Origin: an uncultured delta proteobacterium
GTDB taxonomy: Bacteria > Myxococcota_A > Polyangia > Haliangiales > Haliangiaceae
Assembly: GCA_900696455.1 (NCBI GenBank)
Contig: CAADGB010000337.1
Span: 1-33,238, forward strand
Direction: 5' to 3'
Length of the DNA: 33,238 nucleotides
Both the position numbers and the translations under genes were made by a program. Positions 1-7,575 of the stretch are shown one piece after another. The stretch's first letter is position 1. Every line of letters starts with the position of its first letter. The notes beneath the pieces are model-generated. The model was not told where the DNA came from. It was given only the letters and a program-made list of their open reading frames with translations, and did not search any database.

Positions 1-257
1 CTCGAGCTCCTCGTCGTCGTCGTCGATTTCGTTCGCGGGCGCGGGCGCAGGCGCGGGCGTCGGGCTCGGGGCCGCCGCCGGGGGCGGCGTCTCGGTCTTC
101 ATGCGCTTGGCGATGTAGTGCGAGAGCATCATGTCGAGCTTCGGGATCAGCTTCTCGACGAGCACCTCCGACACGTGCTTGGGCGGCGGCTGGTCGTCGT
201 CGGTGTCGTCCTCGAGCTCCTCGTCGTCGTCGTCGATTTCGTTCGCGGGCGCGGGCG
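1..257. repeat. 47-bp direct repeat inside a coding region, 210 bp apart
   Basis: Positions 1-47 and 211-257 are identical. Each begins with ctcgagctcctcgtcgtcgt and ends in a gcg-rich stretch. The spacing of 210 bp is 70 codons, so the reading frame is kept, and on the minus strand both copies encode the same proline/alanine linker and acidic block (APANEIDDDDEELE). The left copy begins exactly at the window edge, so the repeat may be longer or have more copies outside. Confidence 0.9.
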
Positions 258-738
258 GCGGCGCGGGCCGGCGCGAGATGCCGGCCTGGTCGGCGGCGCG
301 GAGCAGCTCGGACGCGGCGCGCATCATGTTGGACTGCTCCTTCGCGGTCACGCGGAGCGCGTCGGACTGCGCGCGGATCAGCTCCATCAAGACGAGGACG
401 AGCGGGTCTTGATCGGTCGCGCCGTGGTTGCCGGCGTAGCCGGTGCCGTTGCGCGACGACTCGGAGATGAGCACGTAGGCGGGCGGCGCGCCGACGATGC
501 GCGCGCGGCTCGCGTCGCACTGATCGAGCCGGTAGAGCGCGGGCACTCCACGCACCGCGCGCTTGAGATCGAGGAAGCCACCCGCGCGATCGATGTGGAT
601 GGGCGCGCCGTCGTCGTCGCGCGGGATCGAACAGGTACCGCGCGCGCCGGGGTTCTGGAACGCCCGCACGCCCCACCACTCCATGTCCGGGTGGATCTCG
701 ATCGGCTCTCCGTCCTTGTCGAACGCAAGCTCGGACAT
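1..738 (-). CDS. Acidic low-complexity protein of unknown function, C-terminus outside window
   Basis: I do not recognise this family. The frame opens at ATG 738 and stays open for 246 codons to the left edge, so the protein is incomplete. The N-terminal ~110 residues look globular (MSELAFDKDGEPIEIHPDME, then a segment ending VPALYRLDQCDASRARIVGA). A helical stretch with EQSNMMRAASELLRAADQAG follows. After that come proline/alanine-rich linkers (PAPAPAPANEI) alternating with acidic runs (DDDDEELE). One linker plus acidic block is repeated exactly (see the repeat entry). The layout recalls phage or injection-system accessory proteins with disordered tails, but this is a loose resemblance. Codon use is typical of the window. 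The frame is chosen over long antisense frames because its third positions are consistently G/C. Confidence 0.7.
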   Translation of the reverse strand, partial: MSELAFDKDGEPIEIHPDMEWWGVRAFQNPGARGTCSIPRDDDGAPIHIDRAGGFLDLKRAVRGVPALYRLDQCDASRARIVGAPPAYVLISESSRNGTGYAGNHGATDQDPLVLVLMELIRAQSDALRVTAKEQSNMMRAASELLRAADQAGISRRPAPPPAPANEIDDDDEELEDDTDDDQPPPKHVSEVLVEKLIPKLDMMLSHYIAKRMKTETPPPAAAPSPTPAPAPAPANEIDDDDEELE

Positions 739-1898
739 GGGGGCTCCTGGCAGCCGGGGGCGGCGTGGGGTGGTGGCCGGGTCGGTCGATACTGCGCAGC
801 GCGCTTGGCGCTGGTCCGTGCCGGGCCGGCGGTCGGCGTCGCGTCACCGCGTCCGATCGACCGCCTTCAATACGTACTGCACATGAGCGACCCCTTCGGC
901 GGATCGCCCCATGTCGATTTTCGGCGCGACGTACGAGGAACGAAATCGGTCTGTGCGCGGCGTCGCGCCGGTGGTGACAAATCGATGACCGCGCGCGCGT
1001 GCGTCGACGAGGATCGCGCGCCTCTATAGATCAGCGCGCGGCGCGCGCTCGTCCTGGTGCGCGTGCCGATCTGTCACCTGGTGTCGCGTGCCGACACGCG
1101 GTGCGGCTATCCGGTCTGCCGGACAAATCGCCCCGATTTTTCGATCGCATTTGATCGAGCGCGGCGCGACCGGTCGCGATCAAGGAGTTGCGCGTGGCGT
1201 ACGATTTCGATCCGCGCATCGATCCGCGATGGGCGCGCGGCCTCGCGGCGCTTGGCGTGGCGTTGCGGATGGCAAACGACGGCACGCGCGCGCCGACCGG
1301 AGGTCTCCGAACGGGTGCGCCGAACGGTTCACCGCGGATCCGGGCTGACAGGATCCTGACGCGCGCTTGCCGACCGCCGCAACGTTCATCACCAGCACGA
1401 CACCGGCGTCCGGATCCGTGGGCTGCGTCGCGATTCGCGCCGCGCTACGTCGAGGACGCCGCGCGTAAGCCGACCGACGTTCACGCGGTTGCCTGGTCGA
1501 GACGCCTTTCCAGTTCGTCAAGACAGCCTGTGCGCTGCGCGCGGACGCGGCGCGCATCGCTCTGACGCTTCGTCGGAGTTAGCAACCGGCGCGCGGCGCG
1601 GTCGATGCAGTAGGCGAACCCCCGAAGGAGCCGTCCATCATGCACACCGCCGGAAGTCCGTCTCTGCCTGCCACCTGCCGCGACCGCGATCACGAGATCT
1701 TCGATCGTCCCGTCGATGTAGACCGTCCCGCGTCGTGTCCCGTTAGTGTTCTGCGTGTTCCTGGTCGCGATGGCACAAGCGCCGCCGACCCGCTGTCATC
1801 CTGGCAACCCGATCGCCGTGGCCGTGATGCCGGCGACGGCGGCGCGCTTCGGCGTCGTTATCTCGACACCGTCCGGATGGTGGAGCGTTAGAGGGCGT
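739..1898. other. Gene-poor, probably decayed region
   Basis: No convincing intact gene is seen here apart from a weak candidate at 1194-1565. Codon bias breaks up repeatedly. Short stretches look coding on both strands: on the plus strand about 1497-1583 reads VETPFQFVKTACALRADAAR then a stop, and on the minus strand about 1440-1370 reads IATQPTDPDAGVVLVMN without a good start. Two tiny plus frames exist: a 25-codon one at 911-988 (MSIFGATYEERNRSV...) and an 83-codon one at 1640-1891 that stops just before the sigma-like gene. Neither has a convincing ribosome binding site and codon pattern together. The region must hold promoters for the flanking divergent genes, but none stands out. Confidence 0.5.
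1194..1565 (+). CDS. Weak candidate ORF, 123 aa, possibly a gene remnant
   Basis: GTG 1194 follows an AAGGAG motif at 1182-1187 with six bases between, which is one of the better ribosome binding sites in this region. The first ~30 residues look like real protein (VAYDFDPRIDPRWARGLAAL), with good third-position G/C. From about codon 35 the sequence becomes arginine/proline-rich with poor codon bias, as expected after a frameshift or at a breakpoint. I assign no function. It could be the 5' end of a gene that has decayed, or chance. Confidence 0.25.
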   Translation: MAYDFDPRIDPRWARGLAALGVALRMANDGTRAPTGGLRTGAPNGSPRIRADRILTRACRPPQRSSPARHRRPDPWAASRFAPRYVEDAARKPTDVHAVAWSRRLSSSSRQPVRCARTRRASL

Positions 1899-2549
1899 AT
1901 GGCCGACACGAACGGTCGAACGCCCCCGCGAGGCCCGGCACCCGAGGTGCTGCACGCACTCGCCGAACAGAACACCCCCGAGGTCCGGAAGCAGGCTCGG
2001 CGCTACGCCGAACAACGGATCCCGCTCCTGCGCGGCGCCTGCGTGCCGGTCTCCAAACAGACCCCGCGCGATCTGGTCGACGACGCGATCACCGACATCT
2101 TCCTCGGCGATGGCGACCCGTGGGACCCGAACCAGTGCGACCTCCTCACGCACTTGCGCGGCGCGATCCTGAAACGCACGTGGCTAGAGATCCGGCACCG
2201 CAAGCTGGTGCGCTACTCGCCGTTCGATCTCGCCGAGGGCGATGTCGAGACGGTGCTGGCGCGCGAGCGCCCGCACGCCTCGCGGGGCGACATCTCCCCG
2301 ATCGTGTTCGCCTCGATGATCGAGCTGGTGGCGACCGAGCTGCGCAAGATCGAGACGAGGGACGGGCCGGCCCAGGTGATCCTGGAGTGCTGGCAAGTCG
2401 GCTTCGTGGAGCGACGCGAGGTGATGCTCCTCACTGGCCTGGACGATGAGACCTACAAGCTCGCCCGCGAGCGGATACTCTTGAGGAAGAAGTATCTGCC
2501 GCCCCGGCTCGTGGCGATCGTAGAAGACCTCTTGGATAGGAGCGCCTAG
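1899..2549 (+). CDS. Sigma-70-like protein, 216 aa
   Basis: Probable regulator related to sigma-70 family factors. Residues ~57-105 match a region-2-like helix set: DLVDDAITDIFLG, then WDP and a hydrophobic segment leading to LKRTWLEIRHRK. Residues ~150-216 resemble a region-4/HTH-like end (ILECWQVGFVERREVMLLTG, then LARERILLRKKYLPPRLVAI). The ATG at 1899 is chosen because an AGAGGG motif lies just upstream and coding bias starts there; the frame is open back to 1746 but with worse codon use. The stop overlaps the GTG/ATG of the next gene. A truncated paralogue of the C-terminal part lies at 28375-28560, again followed by a paralogue of the next gene. Such proteins in myxobacteria may bind RNA polymerase or may be degenerate; DNA binding is inferred, not shown. 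Confidence 0.7.
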   Translation: MADTNGRTPPRGPAPEVLHALAEQNTPEVRKQARRYAEQRIPLLRGACVPVSKQTPRDLVDDAITDIFLGDGDPWDPNQCDLLTHLRGAILKRTWLEIRHRKLVRYSPFDLAEGDVETVLARERPHASRGDISPIVFASMIELVATELRKIETRDGPAQVILECWQVGFVERREVMLLTGLDDETYKLARERILLRKKYLPPRLVAIVEDLLDRSA

Positions 2550-2551
2550 TG

Positions 2552-2872
2552 ATGAGTGACGACTGGTCCCCGCCGACAGGGGAATACGAGCGACCGCGAA
2601 TCCTCGCCAGCCTGGAGGTGACCTCTGAGGTGGCGGAGGGAGACTGCATCGATCCGGTGCTCGGGGTCTCGGAGCGGGACCTCCGCCTGGTCGACGCCTT
2701 CTATCACCACCTCGGCGTGGAGGCGTCGGAGGACCCGTCGCCGCCGACGGCCGAGGAGCAGGAGTCGATCGACTGGCTCGGCGAGCAGTTCGCCAAGCTG
2801 CAAGCCATGACGCCCGAGGAGCTGGACGCGCTGCGCGAGGAGCGCGCGCGCGCGCGGCGGTGGCGGCGGTAG
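2552..2872 (+). CDS. Small acidic partner of the sigma-like protein, 106 aa
   Basis: No named family is recognised. The protein opens MSDDWSPPTGEYERPR, has a central DPVLGVSERDLRLVDAFYHH motif, then SPPTAEEQ and a helical, charged C-terminus ending in an arginine-rich tail (RARARRWRR). GTG 2549 overlaps the stop of the sigma-like gene (TAG 2547-2549), with ATG at 2552, so the two are translationally linked. A clear paralogue sits at 28557-28913, also immediately after a sigma-like C-terminus, sharing the D-D-W-S-x-P-T start, the LGV...LR(L/I)VDAF core and the ASPPTA-like motif. Repeated pairing suggests a functional partner, perhaps an anti-sigma or accessory subunit; this is inference. Confidence 0.75.
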   Translation: MSDDWSPPTGEYERPRILASLEVTSEVAEGDCIDPVLGVSERDLRLVDAFYHHLGVEASEDPSPPTAEEQESIDWLGEQFAKLQAMTPEELDALREERARARRWRR

Positions 2873-2882
2873 TCGGCCGGTC

Positions 2883-5000
2883 GTGCCCTCGCGACCCGGC
2901 GGGCGACGCCCACGACCTCCGACCCCCGCGGTCGATCCGGCGAAGGAGCCGCTGATCGCGGCCCTCCGCGCGCGGCTCGCGACCGCGCATCATCTCGACG
3001 GAGCGACGCTCGTCGCGCCCGATGGGCTGCCGGCCTTCGGGTTCCAGCTCTCGCACGGAAGCCACGAGTCACCGACGCCAGGCGCCGGCACGGACGCGAG
3101 TGTCATCGCGATCGGACACGACGATGGGCCGCGCGTCGGGATGTTCGTCTTCGCGTCACGGCCGGGCCCGGTCGCGTGCGTCGCGCGCCTCGATCCGCAC
3201 TCCGACGTGGCGGACGCGCTGCTCGCGCGTCGGGAGGCGCACTTCGTGATGTTCCGGCGGTCGCGGTGCGTCTCTACGGGCGTGTTCGAGTGGCCGGAGG
3301 AGCACCCGATGTGGACGATGCTCAACTACGCCCGGCGGGAGCCGCCCGTCCTCCCGCCGATCGTGGGCGGGCATCTCATGCGCTCGAAGATGCTCGAACG
3401 GCTACTCACGCAGGACGATCGCGCGGCGGCCGGCTGGATGGAGCTGTGGGACAACGTGCTCGCCGACTTCGAGAAGAACCTCGGGACCGTTCGGGAGATG
3501 CTCCGTGCGGCGTCGATCGATGCCGCGACGCTCGCCGAGCCCTTCGATCGGATCGTCCATGCGATCTTGGTCGACGAGCAGCCGCTCCGCGCCATCGTCC
3601 CGATCGTGATCGCCGAGGTGGAGCAGTCTGCGGGCGCGAGGCTTCTCCGGCGGTCGACGGAGGAGCCCGAGGCGGTGGACCGGCTCGGGGCGATGCTGGT
3701 TCCCCTGATCGCGGAGAGCCCGCCCGCGACGCGCCAGGGACGAGCGTTCAGCGCGATTACCTGGCGCTCGCCGAACTTCGAGATCGTGTCGGTGCCGCTC
3801 GACCTCGACGCGATCGAGAGCAAGGTGGGCCTCGGCGAGTTCTGGAAGCGGATGCCGAGCGGCGGGAGGCTGCACTGGAATCGGTTCGTGCGCGGAGACG
3901 ACATTCCCGCGCCCTGGGAGGCGCTCGAAGAAGGCTTCCAAGCGGCGACGCTCACCGATGACGCCGAGGAGGCGCGCGCGACCGCGACCGCGCTACTCGA
4001 AGAGGCGACGCGCGATCGGCAGTGGACGATCCCGCCCCGCGCCGTGGTGGACTTTCGCGTCGGGCCGTTTGTGCGCGCGGAGGTCGTGGACCTGGCCTCG
4101 CACGTCGTGTTCACGTGCCGAACGCCCCGATGGGAGTACCACCCGATCATCCTCGACGTCCGGACCGGCCACATGATCGAGGGGCTCACGGAGCTGTTCC
4201 GGGAGACCGGCGACGCGGAACGCGCCGAGCGCCTCGACGCGACGATGCACCTGTTGCTCGCGTCGATCGTCCGGGACTTCCTGGTCGTCGAAGATCGCGC
4301 GTCGGTGTTTCGGCAGGTGACCGAACCGATCCATCGAACGGCCAAGGGGCAAGGGTCCTCCTCGGGGTCGGTGATCGTGTACCTGCCGCGCGTCCGGTAC
4401 GCGGCGCGTCCGGACGTCGGGCGCCTGGTGCGCGATCTCGCGGTCGAGCGGCGCGCGCATGATGTCGCCGCGCACCTTCGCCGGTCGCCGAGGATGAGCC
4501 CGACGCAGCGAGCGCTCGCCGAGTATCACGGGTGGACGATCCCCGACGGGTTCACGTACGTCCGCCCGCACCGGCGAGGCGATCGCGAGGTCGACGTCAT
4601 CTACCGCAGCCGCTCGGCGCTCCAGGCGCTCTACGAGATCAGCGAGCCCGGAGACACGGCGACGAGCAAGCGGTCGGACGACTGGTTCGCGTTCGAGCGC
4701 GCGGTCCGCGAGCTGGTGCGCGATCGCGGGCTCCGGTACGAAGAGGTGCAGCCCCTCGGTGACGCCGGCATCGCCGTGCTCGCCGTCGACGACGCCGACC
4801 ACGAGCACGGCCTCTGGTTGATTCACGCGCTGCGGGGCGAGCGTATCGGCCCCGGTCACGTCGAGCGCCATGCGGCTGCGCTCGCGAACGCGCCGGAAGG
4901 CACGCGTGGCCTACTCGTCACGGACGGAGTGCTCACCGACGCGGCGCGCGCTGCCGCTGTTCGCGCGGGCCTCGTGGTCGCCGACGTCAAGCGCGCGTGA
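2883..5000 (+). CDS. 705-aa protein with degenerate Mrr-like (PD-(D/E)XK fold) C-terminal domain
   Basis: Large protein following the partner gene by 10 bp; GTG 2883 is the first start in a frame with strong coding bias, although no clear ribosome binding site is seen. The first ~600 residues match no family I recognise. The C-terminal ~105 residues resemble the Mrr catalytic domain layout: a helix (FAFERAVRELVRDRGLRYEE), then GDAGIAVLAV, a strand WLIHALRG, and LLVTDGVLTDAARAAA followed by GLVVAD. In active Mrr proteins the GDGGID and QVK motifs carry catalytic residues. Here they read GDAGIAV and IHAL, so the second Asp and the Lys appear lost. It may be a binding-only or inactivated domain. 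Its place behind a regulator-like pair hints at a defence role, unproven. Confidence 0.75.
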   Translation: MPSRPGGRRPRPPTPAVDPAKEPLIAALRARLATAHHLDGATLVAPDGLPAFGFQLSHGSHESPTPGAGTDASVIAIGHDDGPRVGMFVFASRPGPVACVARLDPHSDVADALLARREAHFVMFRRSRCVSTGVFEWPEEHPMWTMLNYARREPPVLPPIVGGHLMRSKMLERLLTQDDRAAAGWMELWDNVLADFEKNLGTVREMLRAASIDAATLAEPFDRIVHAILVDEQPLRAIVPIVIAEVEQSAGARLLRRSTEEPEAVDRLGAMLVPLIAESPPATRQGRAFSAITWRSPNFEIVSVPLDLDAIESKVGLGEFWKRMPSGGRLHWNRFVRGDDIPAPWEALEEGFQAATLTDDAEEARATATALLEEATRDRQWTIPPRAVVDFRVGPFVRAEVVDLASHVVFTCRTPRWEYHPIILDVRTGHMIEGLTELFRETGDAERAERLDATMHLLLASIVRDFLVVEDRASVFRQVTEPIHRTAKGQGSSSGSVIVYLPRVRYAARPDVGRLVRDLAVERRAHDVAAHLRRSPRMSPTQRALAEYHGWTIPDGFTYVRPHRRGDREVDVIYRSRSALQALYEISEPGDTATSKRSDDWFAFERAVRELVRDRGLRYEEVQPLGDAGIAVLAVDDADHEHGLWLIHALRGERIGPGHVERHAAALANAPEGTRGLLVTDGVLTDAARAAAVRAGLVVADVKRA

Positions 5001-5063
5001 TCCGCGCTCGTTGCCCATGCTCGTCGCGACGCGCTCGAGTCCGGACGCACCGTGGCGCGCGAC

Positions 5064-5417
5064 CTACTTCGAGGCGGCGATCGCGATGCCGGCGGCGACC
5101 ATGACTGCTAGGACGGCGCGCGCGACGATCACCAGGCCGAGGATCCCGCGCTGCCACCCCGCCAGGTCGTCCCACGACTGCGCCAGCTCGGCGAACGAGC
5201 GACCGCTCACCAGCTCGACGAGCCCGACCAGGAGCGGGACGGCCGGCGCGCCCAACCCCGGCCCCCAGAGCGTCCGGCCCCAGTCAGCGAAGAACACCAG
5301 GACGACGGCCGTCCACGCGACAGCGATGATCGCCCCGACGGCGATGATCTTGACCGCGCGGCGGCGGACGCGGCCGGGCGGCACGCGAACGATCGCCTTC
5401 GGGGGGCGCGATGGCAT
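5064..5417 (-). CDS. Small membrane protein, 117 aa
   Basis: Starts MPSRPPKAIVRVPPGRVRRR, a positively charged N-terminus, then a hydrophobic helix (KIIAVGAIIAVAWTAVVLVF). A central segment WGPGLGAPAVPLLVGLVELV follows, and a final hydrophobic helix around GILGLVIVARAVLAVMVAAG. At least two and perhaps three membrane passes are predicted by eye. It is the last gene of the minus-strand operon, 34 bp after the preceding gene, and converges with the 705-aa gene across 63 bp. No family is recognised; a small inner-membrane accessory or holin-like role in a mobile operon is possible but unsupported. Confidence 0.7.
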   Translation of the reverse strand: MPSRPPKAIVRVPPGRVRRRAVKIIAVGAIIAVAWTAVVLVFFADWGRTLWGPGLGAPAVPLLVGLVELVSGRSFAELAQSWDDLAGWQRGILGLVIVARAVLAVMVAAGIAIAASK

Positions 5418-5451
5418 GGCGCCCCAGGATAGACCGAGTCGAACCGACGGA

Positions 5452-5877
5452 TCAGCGCGGGCGGCGCTTCGCGCTGTCGGCAGCGCGCGCGGGCTCGCGT
5501 TCGCGCCTCGCCTCGGTGAGCGCGCTCTCGCGGAGCACCTGGGCGACCGTCTGGCCCCGCTCGGCGGCGAGCGCTTGGAGCAGCGCAGCCTCCTCGGGGG
5601 CAAGCCGTACGGTGACCGCGGTCCCGGCGCTTCGGCGCGCCGTGGTGATCGGTCGGCCGACGAGCCCGCCGAACACGAGCGCCGGGCGCTCGCTATCCCA
5701 GCCGGGAAGCGCGGCGCACCAGGCGCGCAGCTCGCGCGCGCGGTCGGGCTCGACGTCGATCGCGGACGATTTCCCGGCGAGGAGCGCACGGAGCTCGCGG
5801 GGGACCGGCTTGGCGTTGCGTGCGGCCATCCACCACGCCTCGCTCGGGTTCTCAGACAGGATCGCGATCGTCGCCAT
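5452..5877 (-). CDS. Protein with C-terminal ribbon-helix-helix-like domain, 141 aa
   Basis: ATG 5877 is preceded on its strand by AGGAGG, the clearest Shine-Dalgarno in this operon. The N-terminal half (MATIAILSENPSEAWWMAAR) is of unknown fold. The C-terminal half contains AVTVRLAPEEAALLQALAAE followed by RGQTVAQVLRESALTEA, the strand-helix-helix pattern of CopG/Arc-type DNA-binding domains. An arginine-rich tail ends the protein. It lies 12 bp after the zinc-motif gene. It might be the autoregulator of the operon and bind the palindrome at 7576-7593; that is inference, and CopG-like domains can also serve other roles. Confidence 0.7.
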   Translation of the reverse strand: MATIAILSENPSEAWWMAARNAKPVPRELRALLAGKSSAIDVEPDRARELRAWCAALPGWDSERPALVFGGLVGRPITTARRSAGTAVTVRLAPEEAALLQALAAERGQTVAQVLRESALTEARREREPARAADSAKRRPR

Positions 5878-5889
5878 CGCGCCTCCTGT

Positions 5890-6171
5890 CTACCGCGTCG
5901 GGGCGGCCGGCGTCGACTCGTCGGCGGCCTCGTTACGGCTCCGGCCGGCGGCGTAGCGCACCCACCGCGTCTCGATGTCGAGCGCGCTGCGCTGCGCCTC
6001 GCAGCGCGTCCGGCCGCATAGGTGGAAGCCGGGGCCGTCGCTGGCGCCGCACACCTCATCATCGGTGACGTGCCCGCCGGTCCTCTCGGTGATGGGCTTG
6101 CCGCAGTGGTCGCAGCGCTGCTCGACCGCGTAGCGGCCCGCGCGATCGCGCCGGGGCTCGTGGCCTCTCAT
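5890..6171 (-). CDS. Small zinc-binding protein, 93 aa
   Basis: Contains CDHCGKPI near residue 20 and FHLCGRTRC near residue 50, two CxxC-type pairs (C-x2-C and C-x4-C) with a nearby His that could bind one zinc. The N-terminus is basic and arginine-rich (MRGHEPRRDRAGRY), and the tail is Ala/Thr/Pro-rich. The start overlaps the stop of the TGT-like gene as ATGA (6168-6171), so translation is probably coupled. Such small zinc ribbons are common in phage and plasmid operons; the function is unknown. Confidence 0.72.
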   Translation of the reverse strand: MRGHEPRRDRAGRYAVEQRCDHCGKPITERTGGHVTDDEVCGASDGPGFHLCGRTRCEAQRSALDIETRWVRYAAGRSRNEAADESTPAAPTR

Positions 6172-6797
6172 GCGGCCTCCAGCACGGCCGCGTTCGGCGC
6201 ATCACCGCCGAGCGCGGCCACGAACGCGGCGAGATGCTCCCGGTGGCGCAGCGGGAGGCACGAGTCGATCGAGTCGACGCCGATCGCGCGCGCCCATCGA
6301 ACGCGATCGGGCGTGCCCACGCGGCCGACGTGGCAGCGGATCGCGCGCGCGTGCGCGAGCTGAACCCAGGCGCCCGCCGTGGCGAGCTTCCAGCCGAGCG
6401 AACCGCCGACGAAGATCCCGGCGTAGCGCGGCAGGTGCATCGCGACCTCGGCGGCGGTCATCCCATCCTGAACGGCGAGGTAGGCAGGGAACGGCTCGGG
6501 GACCTCGTCGCGCCACATCGCCGACCAAGCGAGCGACGCGGCGCCTCCCGCGACGACGTCCGGCACGACGACGAAGTCCGGAACGATCCCGCGGTACGAC
6601 ATCCAGCGCATGTCACGCAGCCATCGCGTGACATCGAACGCGCGGCCGGCGCGCCAGTCGCGGAACGCGCCGTTGTCGTGGAAGAACCGCGGGCGACGCG
6701 CCGGTAGCTCGCCGCGGACGACGCACTCTCCGATCCCGAGCTGATCGAGATACGCGGCGAGCGCGCTCGATCGGGTCTGCCCGACGTAGGCGATCAC
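6168..6797 (-). CDS. Probable TGT/DpdA-like 7-deazaguanine transglycosylase homologue, 209 aa
   Basis: The sequence fits a small TIM-barrel protein of the tRNA-guanine transglycosylase superfamily, closest in style to phage DpdA-type proteins that insert 7-deazaguanines into DNA. Visible landmarks: HDNGAF at residues 40-45 (compare DSGGF in TGT), FVVVPDVVAGG at 75-85, GIFVGGSLGWKLAT at 127-140, HVGRVGTPDRVRWAR at 156-170 and GVDSIDS at 173-179. GTG 6797 overlaps the upstream stop as GTGA; a longer upstream reading in this frame lies over another gene. No cysteine zinc cluster is seen in it, but the next gene encodes a separate small zinc protein. No 7-deazaguanine synthesis genes are in the window, so the substrate is unknown. 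Family assignment is from memory of motifs. Confidence 0.5.
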   Translation of the reverse strand: MIAYVGQTRSSALAAYLDQLGIGECVVRGELPARRPRFFHDNGAFRDWRAGRAFDVTRWLRDMRWMSYRGIVPDFVVVPDVVAGGAASLAWSAMWRDEVPEPFPAYLAVQDGMTAAEVAMHLPRYAGIFVGGSLGWKLATAGAWVQLAHARAIRCHVGRVGTPDRVRWARAIGVDSIDSCLPLRHREHLAAFVAALGGDAPNAAVLEAA

Positions 6798-7042
6798 GGC
6801 GTCACCGCCGGGCGCCTGGCGCCGAGCTGGACTTCCCGGTAGCTGCACTCCGCCGAGGCGGCTGCGCGCTGACCGGCCTCGAACCCGCGGCGCCAGTGCA
6901 GGGACACGGACGCCCCTCGGACGTCGCGGCGCGGCGCGCGCTCGGGGTCGGACCCGTGCGCGAAGCCGTCCGCGAAGGCGAGCGACGCGAGGCGCGCCTG
7001 GCGGTACTCGTCGAAGGTGAGTTGTGCGCGCGCCATGGTCAC
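6794..7042 (-). CDS. Small protein of unknown function, 82 aa
   Basis: Reads VTMARAQLTFDEYRQARLAS, then ADGFAHGSDPERAPR and WRRGFEAGQRAAAS, ending GARRPAVTP. The GTG at 7042 overlaps the preceding stop as GTGA, matching other junctions in this operon; an ATG two codons later (7036) is the alternative start. The FADGF...HG and RRGFEAGQ motifs resemble small phage or plasmid proteins that carry an aromatic 'GFEAG' turn, but I cannot name a family. Its stop overlaps the start of the TGT-like gene by four bases. Confidence 0.65.
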   Translation of the reverse strand: MTMARAQLTFDEYRQARLASLAFADGFAHGSDPERAPRRDVRGASVSLHWRRGFEAGQRAAASAECSYREVQLGARRPAVTP

Positions 7043-7563
7043 GCCGCCTCCGCGTTGGCGGCCGGCGCTTCGGTGAGCGCGCGCGCGTCGAGGTAGGCGA
7101 TCGCGATCCGCTTGGCCGCCCACCCGACGCCGCACGCGACGCTGTTGTGAAGCTCGAAGCCGGGCCCCCAGATCCGGACCTCGTCGGGATAGGTCGCGCC
7201 GCGCGCCCGCGACAGCTTCGCCGCGCGGAACCCGCCACCGATGGCCACCACCTCGCCATCACCGGCCGCGCCGAGCACCGCCGCCGCCGCCGCCGCGATC
7301 GGCGCGATCAGGTCGTCGGTGTACTCGACCTCCACGAAGGTGTTGCCACCGCACAGGATCTCGCCGGTCGCCTCGCAGTAGCGGACCGAGCGGAACCCGT
7401 CGGCAATCGCCTTGACGGTGGAGAGCGCGGCGGGCGCGTCGCGGAGTGTGACGCGGAGCGTGCTGTGGTCATGGCGGACCGACACGCGGCGGGCGTTGAA
7501 CCCGGCGGCCTTGAGCGCGGCCCGGAGGCGCTGGGCGGGGGTGGCGTTCGTCGTCGTCGACAT
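7039..7563 (-). CDS. LPD29-like accessory protein, 174 aa
   Basis: Starts MSTTTNATPAQRLRAALKAA at ATG 7563. The segment FNARRVSVRHDHSTLRVTLR followed by a DAP...V..I..GF pattern resembles the LPD29 domain (large polyvalent protein-associated domain 29), common on phages and conjugative elements. The C-terminal half continues with a GEVVAIGGGFRAAKLSRARG segment and WGPGFELHNSVACGVGWAAK. It is the first gene of a six-gene minus-strand operon; the 18-bp palindrome lies 13 bp upstream of its start. The LPD29 match is by pattern only. The role is unknown, but it marks the operon as derived from a mobile element. Confidence 0.65.
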   Translation of the reverse strand: MSTTTNATPAQRLRAALKAAGFNARRVSVRHDHSTLRVTLRDAPAALSTVKAIADGFRSVRYCEATGEILCGGNTFVEVEYTDDLIAPIAAAAAAVLGAAGDGEVVAIGGGFRAAKLSRARGATYPDEVRIWGPGFELHNSVACGVGWAAKRIAIAYLDARALTEAPAANAEAA

Positions 7564-7575
7564 GCGGCCACCATA

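Noticed and set aside
118-1029. 303-codon plus-strand frame at the left end
   Set aside because: Overlaps the minus-strand acidic gene antisense and gives a low-complexity Arg/Val translation; coding bias favours the minus strand.
976-1140. Nine-base repeat GACAAATCG at 976-984 and 1132-1140
   Set aside because: Too short and unsymmetric to support as a regulatory site.
5000-5064. Possible terminator between the convergent genes
   Set aside because: No stem with a T-run is visible in this 63-bp gap.
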